Assembly (NCBI GenBank): GCA_024762625.1
Contig: JANTHA010000097.1
Span: 1-7,828, forward strand
Source of the DNA: Thiotrichaceae bacterium
GTDB taxonomy: Bacteria; Pseudomonadota; Gammaproteobacteria; Thiotrichales; Thiotrichaceae
Reading direction: 5' to 3'
Length of the DNA stretch: 7,828 nt
Shown: positions 1 through 5,895 of the stretch, in pieces
Numbering within the stretch: the first letter of the stretch is position 1
Layout of the letters: every line of letters begins with the position of its first letter
Translations under genes and position numbers: made by a program
The notes under the pieces: model-generated
What the model saw: only the letters and a program-made list of their open reading frames with translations
What the model was told of the DNA's origin: nothing
Database searches by the model: none

Positions 1-106
1 CCTTGATTTTTTTACCTGACTTATCCTTGATTTCTTCATCAGGTAAATTTGGAATGACCTCTGCATCCTGTGCAGAAGGATCGACTGTTTGGTCTATATA
101 TCTCAT
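1..106 (-). CDS. 5' end of an unrecognised protein gene (35 codons, runs off the left edge)
   Basis: An ATG at 106-104 opens a minus-strand frame that stays open to the window edge. It begins MRYIDQTVDPSAQDAEVIP and continues as a hydrophilic stretch rich in Asp, Glu and Lys, with no signal peptide or membrane segment in the visible part. The start is well supported: AGGGG lies at 118-114, seven bases upstream, and the same frame meets a TGA before any other start codon. It lies downstream of zipA on the same strand, with a 290-base gap, so it may have its own promoter. In many gammaproteobacteria ligA follows zipA, but these residues do not resemble the LigA N-terminus, which carries a Tyr-Tyr-x-x-Asp-x-Pro stretch. 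I do not recognise the family. That it is a real gene is likely; its function is unknown. Confidence 0.6.
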   Translation of the reverse strand, partial: MRYIDQTVDPSAQDAEVIPNLPDEEIKDKSGKKIK

Positions 107-135
107 CTTTTTGCCCCTATGGTTAACAGATCCCC

Positions 136-152
136 AGCTTGTTTTTCAAGCT
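136..152 (-). promoter_or_regulatory. Leader hairpin upstream of the unknown gene
   Basis: AGCTTG and CAAGCT form a perfect 6-bp inverted repeat around a five-base loop. On the minus strand the loop is AAAAA. It lies about 30 bases upstream of the ATG at 106 and does not cover the AGGGG ribosome binding site. It is not followed by a U tract, so it is not an intrinsic terminator. It could be a transcript-leader stem-loop or chance. Confidence 0.3.
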
Positions 153-233
153 CTTTGCCTGTTTTATTTATTATTATTATATTGTTTATCCATTTTATTA
201 TTATATGCGAATTTACAATAAAGTAATTCGATT

Positions 234-276
234 CCTATATACCTTTGAGGTATAAGGCTATTATAATTAGTATAGC
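234..276. promoter_or_regulatory. Two adjacent palindromes, possible operator region
   Basis: The first palindrome (238-254) is a perfect 7-bp inverted repeat, TATACCT and AGGTATA around TTG. It extends to CCT and AGG at 234-236 and 255-257 with one bulged A. The second (257-276) starts GCTAT and ends ATAGC around a central AATT, and 8 of 10 positions pair. Neither is followed by a T run, so a terminator is unlikely. Their position, about 130-170 bases upstream of the unknown gene in a promoter-bearing spacer, would suit regulator binding, but no regulator is visible and A+T-rich DNA yields such symmetry easily. Confidence 0.25.
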
Positions 277-396
277 TGAACGCCAGATGAGTAACTTTGA
301 ATTTTTTTTTATTTTTTGCAATAAAAGCAGATTATTCTCTATAAAATCGTGATTTGACATTAAATCAATAGTTTAAGGGGGTATTTCAAAGGCAGC

Positions 397-1161
397 TTAT
401 AGCTCTTCAAGCATTTTTAGCCGGTCTTTTTCCGTGAATAATTGCTGTTGCTGGTTTTTTAGTTCGCCGTTAAGCTCTGTTGCGATCTGCCCGGCAATTT
501 TGATAAAAGTTTCCACGGCTTCGCGATCATCAATCGGAGTTGGCGTTATAAGAAGCATTGAAAGTCCTGGGATAGATTGGTTTTTTAGGTCTTTTTCAGT
601 CAGTGTCCAGGGTTCAACGCCATTGGCGACGCGGAACAGGCTGGTTTTACCATTTGTAGTCTCAAGCTGATAGTGAAAAATATCAAACTCTCCAAAAGAC
701 AAGCCTAAACGTGGAAGCGCCTTGCTTATTTTATTGCCATCCAGGCCTTTTCCATCTTTGGCGGAAACAAACAAAACATGTTGTTTGGGAGGGGTATTGG
801 CATGCGCGGCGTTATTGGCTTGCGCGGCGTTTTTAGCTTGCGCGGTATTATTAGCTTGCGCAGTTTTATTAGCTTGCGCAGTGGAGGCTTGAGGGTTTTT
901 ATCGGTTTGTTTTGTTTGGCCGGGAGTAACAGTATTTGTAGTTTGTTCCGGTAGAGGCTTCTGTTGCGGCGTCGAACCGTCTGTGGCGGGAATATCGTCC
1001 AGCACCGAAGTAAAGCGTTCGCCATTGTCATCGACAATATTAGGGACTGACGCAATAGGTTTTTCCCTGGGCATTTTGCTACGGCTTAAACGTCCCAGTA
1101 TATACAGGCCCAGTATAATCAGGATGCCCGCGATAGTGATCAGCAGACTGATAATATCCAT
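397..1161 (-). CDS. zipA: Cell division protein ZipA, FtsZ-ring membrane anchor
   Basis: ZipA tethers FtsZ polymers to the inner membrane at the division site. The 254-residue product has the family layout: an uncharged N-terminal membrane segment (about residues 4-23, MDIISLLITIAGILI...), a basic stretch (RLSRSKMPREK), a long unstructured Pro/Gln/Thr/Ala-rich linker (about 35-125), and a C-terminal globular domain (about 126-254) that should bind the FtsZ tail. Family-like elements in that domain include the FHYQLE strand near 162, SLFRVANGVEPWTL near 174, and IPGLSMLLITP near 197. At 254 residues it is shorter than E. coli ZipA (328), mainly in the linker. The start has AAGGGG at 1176-1171, nine bases upstream. 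It lies 205 bases downstream of smc on the same strand, the common gammaproteobacterial order. Linker residues 93-122 are a hexapeptide repeat. Confidence 0.88.
   Translation of the reverse strand: MDIISLLITIAGILIILGLYILGRLSRSKMPREKPIASVPNIVDDNGERFTSVLDDIPATDGSTPQQKPLPEQTTNTVTPGQTKQTDKNPQASTAQANKTAQANNTAQAKNAAQANNAAHANTPPKQHVLFVSAKDGKGLDGNKISKALPRLGLSFGEFDIFHYQLETTNGKTSLFRVANGVEPWTLTEKDLKNQSIPGLSMLLITPTPIDDREAVETFIKIAGQIATELNGELKNQQQQLFTEKDRLKMLEEL
796..885 (-). repeat. Five 18-bp tandem repeats in the zipA linker
   Basis: Five in-frame 18-bp units (796-813, 814-831, 832-849, 850-867, 868-885) share a TTGCGC/ATGCGC core. They encode five hexapeptides in a row: STAQAN, KTAQAN, NTAQAK, NAAQAN and NAAHAN (residues 93-122). 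Because the unit is a multiple of three, gain or loss of copies changes only linker length. Neighbouring units resemble each other most (units 1 and 2; units 4 and 5), as expected from slippage or unequal exchange. Confidence 0.9.
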
Positions 1162-1208
1162 ATTTAGATTCCCCTTTATTTCTTACTCGGAAAGCGCCAA
1201 AACCCTGT

Positions 1209-1239
1209 AGGGAACCTCTAATAATAGGGTGCCCTTTAG
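1209..1239 (+). repeat. Palindromic dispersed repeat, copy 1
   Basis: The element is an imperfect palindrome with GGGAACC at 1210-1216 facing GGGTGCCC at 1227-1234, around CTCTAATAATAG. CCTG at 1204-1207 and CAGG at 1243-1246 could extend the pairing. From CCTCTA onward it matches the reverse complement of 5756-5786 at about 20 of 26 positions. It lies in the zipA-smc spacer, within the transcribed region if smc and zipA are co-transcribed. No transposase or target duplication is seen. Confidence 0.55.
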
Positions 1240-1294
1240 ACTCAGGAAGTATGGAACTTTAGTTGTTAACGCAGTATTCCTGTACGACTTTTAT

Positions 1295-1335
1295 AGCATG
1301 CATTTTTAGCTATGCATTATTGGCTATGCATTTAT
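1295..1335. repeat. Three tandem ATGCAT-containing repeats after smc
   Basis: Units of 13, 14 and 14 bases (1295-1307, 1308-1321, 1322-1335) follow the pattern AGC(T)ATGCATTTTT, AGCTATGCATTATT, GGCTATGCATTTAT. Each contains the self-complementary ATGCAT. They lie 32-72 bases past the smc stop codon. They could be protein-binding sites or a slippage product; nothing else in the sequence decides this. Confidence 0.6.
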
Positions 1336-1357
1336 AACACGCGTTTCCCTGCGTCAA
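1331..1357 (-). promoter_or_regulatory. Weak candidate promoter for zipA
   Basis: On the minus strand TTGACG (1357-1352) is followed after 15 bases by TATAAA (1336-1331). Both hexamers match the sigma70 consensus at five of six positions, but the spacer is two bases shorter than optimal. It starts a few bases past the smc stop codon, so zipA could be transcribed separately from smc. The last ATGCAT repeat overlaps the -10. Confidence 0.25.
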
Positions 1358-1366
1358 TTGATGCCT

Positions 1367-4300
1367 CTATTCATTCGCCATGCGCGCGGCTTCGTTTACG
1401 TCTACCGTGACTAGCCTTGAAACCCCTGGCTCGCGCATGGTGACGCCGATCAGGTTGTCTGCAAGCTCCATCGTTGTCTTGTTATGGGTGATGAATATAA
1501 ACTGCACTTGCTGCGACATTTTACGCACCAGCTCACAGAAACGTCCAACATTGGCTTCATCCAGCGGCGCATCAACCTCATCCAGCATGCAGAACGGCGC
1601 AGGGTTTAATTCGAAAATGGCGAACACCAACGCCACTGCAGTGAGCGCCTTCTCGCCGCCCGACATCAGGTGAATGCTGCTAATCCGTTTGCCGGGCGGT
1701 TGCGCCATGATGGAAATTCCCGTAGTAAGCAGGTCGTCTCCGGTCATTTCCAAAAAGGCCTTGCCGCCGCCGAACAGTTGCGGAAACATTTCCTGAATGC
1801 GCTGGTTGACTTTTTCAAAGGTGTCCTTGAACAGGTTGCGCGTGTCGCGATCTATTTTGGCGATGGCGCTTTCCAGCGTTTGCAATGCTTCCATCAGGTC
1901 TTCGTTTTGTTGATCGAGGTACACCTTGCGTTCGCTTTGTGTCTTGAACTCCTCAATCGCCGCGAGATTGATTGCGCCCAGGCGTTCAATCTTTCCTTGT
2001 ACTTTTTCCAGTGCCTGCTGATGTGTTTTCAAGGTCGCCTGAGGGTCAATTGACTGTTTAAGTTCATCGCTATCAAAGTCGGTTTCAGCCAGTTGTTCCT
2101 TCAATGTTTGCTCACGCACCGTGACTTCGCGCCATTCCAGTTTGAGCGTCTCCAACAGGCTGCGTAACTTTTCAACTTCGTTTTCAGCCTGGTGGCGTTG
2201 CTGTTCCAGTTCGCGAATCTGGTTATCAATGGTTTGCAACGCATCGCGGGACGCCGCAAGTTCCTGTTCAACGCGTTTGCGCTGTTCAAGCAATTGTTCC
2301 AGTTGTGATTTGAGTTGCTGCGCATTGTTTTGATCGCCGTAGCCCTGTTCGCCGGAACGCTGTTCTATCAGTTCAGCCTTGCGTTGTTCAAGTTTTTGAA
2401 TTCGTTCAGCAAGACGGTCAAGCTGCTGCAGGGTATTCGCTTTGCCTGCCTTTAAGGTTTCGATCTGAACTTGCAGTTGTTGGGTTTTTTCCCGTTGCAG
2501 ACGGTTTTTTTCGCGTTGTTCATCCAGCCTTTCTTGTAAAGGTTGTTGCTCATTTTGCATTGATTGCTGGTCTTTCTCCAGCGTTTCCATGAGCGCAAGC
2601 GCGCGGTTGCGCTCATGGGTGGCTTTTTCGTGCGCTTTCTGTTCGTTTTGCTGGCGCAGCTCCAGCTCGGTGATTTCGGCGATAATGCGTTTCTGGTTGG
2701 CTTCGGTTTGCGCAATACGGTTTTCGGTGGCGCTGATTACGGATTGCGCCTGTGATTCCTCGCGGTGCAATGAATTCAACTGATTTTGCAAGCCTGTTTT
2801 TTGTTCCTCAATCTGTTTGATAGCGTTGCGGCCCTGTTGTAACTGACGTTCCTGCTCGTCTATCGTCTGTTTCAGCGTTGTGATCTGAGACTGGATAGCG
2901 TCTATTTCCTGTTGCCTGGCGAGTATGCCGTCGCGCTGATTTTGTTTGTCCCGCCCCTTCTTTTTGATCCAGTTTGCGCCCAGCAGGTCGCCATTACGGG
3001 TAACGATCAGCCTGGCGCCATCCAGCGTATTTTGAAGTGTTAGCGCTTCTTCGAGCGTTTCCACACAACGGATATGTTGCAGCATGGGGTGAAGCAGGGC
3101 GGGCGTTTCAATTTTGCTTGCGAGCGAATCAGGGGAGGGCGTCTGCTGTTCCTGCCGGTCAAGGTCAAAAATGAAGCTGCTGCTGATATCCGGCGCATCT
3201 TCAAGCGCCTGTTTTAGCAAGTGCTGGCGATTCTGGTCCAGTTGCAGCGCTTCAAGTTGGTCGCCAAGCACTGTTTCCAGCGCCTTCTCCCAGCCGGATT
3301 CTACCTTGATATTTTCGGCGAGCCGCGGCGACTCATCCAGCTCGAAGCGTTGCAGCCAGCTATTCAGCTGTTTTTTCAGCTTGCCGCCTGCGCCTTTGCC
3401 TAGCCCGGCCTGTTGTAGCGCCTCCAGCGAAGCCAGTCGGCCGGTAAGGGATTGTAATTCAGAGCGCTGCTTTTGAAGCGAATCTTGCAGGTTCTGGTTG
3501 GCGTCGAATTGTTGCTGATAGTCCTGCTTGATTAGTTCGAATGTATCTTGCGCCTGTTGTTGTTTCGCCTGTAGCTCTTGCAGTCTTTCTTGTTGCTGCT
3601 GCAATTCGGTTTGATGCGAGTCGGTATTGAAAACGCCCTGTTCGCTTTGCAGTTTGCCAAGACGCGAGGCAATATGCTCAATCTGGTTTTCAATCTGCTC
3701 CATGCGCGCGCGTTCAACCTGCGCCTGTCGGCTAGGCTCGGCAAGTTTTTGTTGATGTTCGCTCCAGCGTTGCCGCCAGTCTGCAAGTTGTTGTTCCGCC
3801 TGTTGCAGCGCCTGTTCGCTCTGCGTCAATTGTTGCTGTTGCTTCAGGTATTCAGGTTCTTGTTTCTCAAGCTGACGGCTGGCCTCATCCAGCGCCTGCT
3901 GGTCTTCTTCGGCATGCAGTCTGGCGGCTGCGAGTTCTTCATTCAGTTGTTTGAGATCGCGCTGGTAACGCGCTTCCAGTTCCTTCTGATGCTGGATGCT
4001 TTGTTCGATGCGCGAAATTTCAGACCCAAGCCGGTAAAACTCCGCTTGAACCTTGTTTAGTTTGTTATTGGCTTCGCTGTGTTGTTCGCGGCTGTTTTCG
4101 ATGCGGTTTTCCAGCGAGCGTTGTTCGGCCAGTTGTGCCTGGTGCTGGTTGGCGTTCTGGTTAATCACCGCCTGGCGCGCTTCAATATCCTGTTGCACCG
4201 CCTGCAATCTGAGCAACAGCAGTTCGGCGCTGAGGCGGCGCTCGCTCGCCTTGTGTTTCTTGAAGCGCTCCGCCGCCTTCGCCTGACGATCCAGATGCGC

Positions 4301-4915
4301 CAGCTGCTTTTCCAGTTCTTCGCGCAGATCGCTGAGGCGGTCCAGGTTTTCGCGGGTATGGCGAATACGCGTTTCGGTTTCGCGGCGGCGCTCCTTGTAT
4401 TTGGAAATGCCGGCGGCTTCTTCGAGTGTATTGCGCAATTCTTCGGGTTTTGCTTCGATCAGACGCGAGATCATGCCTTGTTCAATGATCGCATAACTAC
4501 GCGGGCCCAGACCGGTGCCGAGGAATATGTCGGTAATATCGCGCCGTCGGCAGCGTGATCCATTGAGAAAATATTTGGATTGGCCATCGCGCGAAATCTG
4601 GCGTTTAACGCCGATCTCGTTAAATTTGGCGAACTCGCCGCCCAGTCCGCCATCAGTATTATCGAATAATAGCTCAATGGACGCCTGACCAATCGGTTTG
4701 CGCGCCGAGGAGCCATTAAAAATAACATCATCCATGGATGCGCCGCGCAAATGCTTTGCGGAGCTTTCGCCCATGACCCAGCGCACCGCATCAATGGTAT
4801 TTGATTTGCCACAGCCGTTCGGCCCGACAATGCCCGTCAGGTTGCTACGCATGTCAATCGTGGTAGGATCGACAAAGGACTTGAAGCCCGCGATCTTGAG
4901 TTTGCTCAGGCGCAT
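1367..4915 (-). CDS. smc: Chromosome partition protein SMC (condensin ATPase)
   Basis: SMC dimers with ScpA/ScpB compact and align newly replicated chromosomes by ATP-driven loop extrusion. The 1182-residue product is full length. The N-terminal head has GFKSF near residue 10, Walker A GPNGCGKSN (31-39) and RGASMDDVIFNG (57-68). Long Gln/Glu-rich coiled coils (about 170-490 and 665-1010) flank a hinge (about 505-650, Gly-rich GKGAGG at its start). The C-terminal head has the signature LMSGGEKALTA (1083-1093), Walker B MLDEVDAPLD (1110-1119) and the switch His1144 in ITHN. I chose the ATG at 4915, giving MRLSKLKIAGFKSF. A TTG 99 bases further upstream (5014) lies inside the apparent -35 box, and an intervening ATG (4990) lies in the -10 box. 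There is no clear Shine-Dalgarno sequence. The enzyme is complete, with no missing catalytic motif. zipA follows. Confidence 0.96.
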   Translation of the reverse strand: MRLSKLKIAGFKSFVDPTTIDMRSNLTGIVGPNGCGKSNTIDAVRWVMGESSAKHLRGASMDDVIFNGSSARKPIGQASIELLFDNTDGGLGGEFAKFNEIGVKRQISRDGQSKYFLNGSRCRRRDITDIFLGTGLGPRSYAIIEQGMISRLIEAKPEELRNTLEEAAGISKYKERRRETETRIRHTRENLDRLSDLREELEKQLAHLDRQAKAAERFKKHKASERRLSAELLLLRLQAVQQDIEARQAVINQNANQHQAQLAEQRSLENRIENSREQHSEANNKLNKVQAEFYRLGSEISRIEQSIQHQKELEARYQRDLKQLNEELAAARLHAEEDQQALDEASRQLEKQEPEYLKQQQQLTQSEQALQQAEQQLADWRQRWSEHQQKLAEPSRQAQVERARMEQIENQIEHIASRLGKLQSEQGVFNTDSHQTELQQQQERLQELQAKQQQAQDTFELIKQDYQQQFDANQNLQDSLQKQRSELQSLTGRLASLEALQQAGLGKGAGGKLKKQLNSWLQRFELDESPRLAENIKVESGWEKALETVLGDQLEALQLDQNRQHLLKQALEDAPDISSSFIFDLDRQEQQTPSPDSLASKIETPALLHPMLQHIRCVETLEEALTLQNTLDGARLIVTRNGDLLGANWIKKKGRDKQNQRDGILARQQEIDAIQSQITTLKQTIDEQERQLQQGRNAIKQIEEQKTGLQNQLNSLHREESQAQSVISATENRIAQTEANQKRIIAEITELELRQQNEQKAHEKATHERNRALALMETLEKDQQSMQNEQQPLQERLDEQREKNRLQREKTQQLQVQIETLKAGKANTLQQLDRLAERIQKLEQRKAELIEQRSGEQGYGDQNNAQQLKSQLEQLLEQRKRVEQELAASRDALQTIDNQIRELEQQRHQAENEVEKLRSLLETLKLEWREVTVREQTLKEQLAETDFDSDELKQSIDPQATLKTHQQALEKVQGKIERLGAINLAAIEEFKTQSERKVYLDQQNEDLMEALQTLESAIAKIDRDTRNLFKDTFEKVNQRIQEMFPQLFGGGKAFLEMTGDDLLTTGISIMAQPPGKRISSIHLMSGGEKALTAVALVFAIFELNPAPFCMLDEVDAPLDEANVGRFCELVRKMSQQVQFIFITHNKTTMELADNLIGVTMREPGVSRLVTVDVNEAARMANE

Positions 4916-4985
4916 TGTCTGGTTGGCGTTGTTACCGTAGAAATTTTTAAAAGTGGTCGGTTTGGGTTTGCAAACATAAGCGCGA

Positions 4986-5014
4986 ATCATAAGTAATCCA
5001 TGCGCGAGTTTCAA
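4986..5014 (-). promoter_or_regulatory. sigma70-type promoter of smc
   Basis: Reading leftwards, TTGAAA (5014-5009) and TATGAT (4991-4986) are separated by exactly 17 bases. Each hexamer matches the consensus at five of six positions. Transcription would begin near 4979, giving a leader of about 64 bases before the smc ATG at 4915. The placement also excludes upstream in-frame starts. Confidence 0.6.
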
Positions 5015-5019
5015 TCAAC

Positions 5020-5075
5020 TATTCAGTTGTTATTCAGCTTGTCGGTTTTTAATGGATTATTAAAAGTTATTAAAA
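5020..5075. promoter_or_regulatory. Short A+T-rich repeats in the smc/barrel divergent spacer
   Basis: Two TATTCAG copies lie 11 bases apart (5020-5026, 5031-5037). TTTTAAT (5047-5053) faces ATTAAAA (5059-5065) across GGATT, and a further ATTAAAA (5069-5075) follows with a 10-base period. The spacing of about one helical turn would fit cooperative protein binding or an A+T-rich UP-like element. The site lies just upstream of the smc promoter and about 90 bases before the barrel start codon. I found no convincing -35/-10 pair for the barrel gene. Chance is possible in such composition. Confidence 0.3.
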
Positions 5076-5163
5076 TAAAATATCAATGACTTTCATAGCA
5101 CTTGTTAATTAGCTCATCAAGTGGTCTGGATAGTTCCCCAATAATCACAATAAGGTATAACCA

Positions 5164-5751
5164 ATGAAAATGAAAAAAATGTCCATGCTTGCGCTGGCTG
5201 GTTTACTCTCTCTTTCTGTAAACGCTGTGAATGCAGCGAATTTTAATTACAATTATGTCGAGTTGAAAGTTGCCGACGCGATTGATGATGCTGATCCGAC
5301 CATCACTGCCGCAGGATCCTATGATATTACGCCAAACATCAATCTTATTGGAGATTATTCCAATACAACGCTGGATTCGATAAATGGCGTGGATCTTGAT
5401 TTTAATAAATACAGCATTGGCCTTGGTTACCATACCTCCGTGAATGATAACACTGATATAACTGCCAATATTAAATATATTGGCACTGAGATCGAGCTGA
5501 CTCAGGGCTTTAATTATCAATCACTGGGCGATGGCTCCGGTTTTGGCGTGGGTATGGGCGTGCGTCATAAGGTGTCTGACAAGTTTGAAGCGAATGCAGC
5601 TGTCGATTACATGAATGTTGAAGATGCAACCGATACCGCTGTTTCTGCGGGCGGACGTTATTACTTTAGCGATTCAATATCCGCGGGAGTGGGTTATACA
5701 TCGGGTGATTTTGATGGAGTCGATGGTTCCTTGCGATTTAATTTCCTGTAA
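5164..5751 (+). CDS. Secreted outer-membrane beta-barrel protein, Ax21-like
   Basis: The 195-residue product has a clear Sec signal peptide: a Lys-rich start (MKMKKMSM), a hydrophobic core (LALAGLLSLSV), and a likely cut after Ala24 in AVNA. The mature part, about 171 residues, alternates polar and hydrophobic residues in short strands with Gly/Asp/Asn-rich turns, typical of an eight-stranded or similar small barrel. The mature start NFNYNYVEL, the GSYDITPNINLIGDYS stretch and the SIGLGYH strand recall the Ax21/outer-membrane barrel family of Xanthomonas and relatives. That is recollection of the family pattern, not a search. The chain ends FNFL: a Phe lies next to last, but the last residue is Leu instead of the usual aromatic. 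The start has AAGG at 5152-5155, eight bases upstream. It is divergent from smc and closed by its own terminator, so probably monocistronic. Its ligand or role is unknown. Confidence 0.78.
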   Translation: MKMKKMSMLALAGLLSLSVNAVNAANFNYNYVELKVADAIDDADPTITAAGSYDITPNINLIGDYSNTTLDSINGVDLDFNKYSIGLGYHTSVNDNTDITANIKYIGTEIELTQGFNYQSLGDGSGFGVGMGVRHKVSDKFEANAAVDYMNVEDATDTAVSAGGRYYFSDSISAGVGYTSGDFDGVDGSLRFNFL

Positions 5752-5755
5752 ATAA

Positions 5756-5786
5756 CTTTAGGGCGCGTCTATTAATAGAGGCACCT
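5756..5786 (-). repeat. Palindromic dispersed repeat, copy 2
   Basis: The core TCTATTAATAGA (5768-5779) is a perfect palindrome. Pairing extends outward through GC/GC and GG/CC with single mismatches, to about 5762-5785. Read on the minus strand it aligns with copy 1 at 1209-1239. It starts five bases past the barrel stop codon and precedes the terminator, so it forms a hairpin at the 3' end of the barrel mRNA. It could act there as a stabilising 3' structure. Confidence 0.55.
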
Positions 5787-5812
5787 TTTGCCCTTGAAAG
5801 AATAATGTCACT

Positions 5813-5841
5813 AAAAAGCGCGAATCTATCGCGCTTTTTTT
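5813..5841 (+). terminator. Intrinsic terminator after the barrel gene
   Basis: AAAAAGCGCGA (5813-5823) and TCGCGCTTTTT (5829-5839) form a perfect 11-bp stem with an ATCTA loop. A run of seven T bases (5835-5841) follows the G+C part. The A run on the other side would also allow termination of minus-strand transcripts. It separates the barrel transcript from gltX, so gltX needs a promoter of its own in the 54 bases that remain. Confidence 0.9.
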
Positions 5842-5895
5842 ATGTAAATGATAACCTCCCGCTTTCTTTTTTAATATTATTCAATTGAACATACT

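Larger units (their letters stand above)
107..396 (-). other. A+T-rich spacer between zipA and the unknown gene
   Basis: No gene is supported here. The stretch is strongly A+T-rich, with TTA/TAA triplet runs around 160-206 and long T runs on the plus strand at 301-317. Plus-strand frames that cross 3-221 are antisense to the unknown gene and lack a good start. Several TATAAT-like hexamers occur on the minus strand (for example within 196-210 and 260-268), but none has a convincing -35 at the right distance, which is expected by chance in such A+T-rich DNA. I see no clear intrinsic terminator for zipA; the only nearby hairpin (TGATTT and AAATCA arms at 350-367) lacks a following U tract. Confidence 0.6.

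Noticed and set aside
160..210. TTA triplet runs as a microsatellite
   Set aside because: The runs are short and interrupted, in keeping with the overall A+T richness of the spacer.
3..221. Plus-strand 72-residue open frame with a hydrophobic C-terminal half
   Set aside because: It starts at TTG, is antisense to a better-supported minus-strand gene start, and its hydrophobic part is the translation of TTA-rich low-complexity DNA.
1209..1239. Insertion-sequence end, since GGGAACCTCT-like ends occur in some elements
   Set aside because: No transposase remnant, matching second end at a sensible distance, or target duplication is visible.
4916..5014. 33-residue N-terminal extension of SMC from TTG at 5014
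   Set aside because: The TTG is part of the apparent -35 box, and SMC proteins start directly before the KLKIAGFKSF segment.
5756..5794. AGGGC/GCCCT arms around the TCTATTAATAGA palindrome as a second terminator
   Set aside because: No T run follows the outer arm, and the better terminator lies 20 bases further on. The element is better explained as the dispersed repeat.
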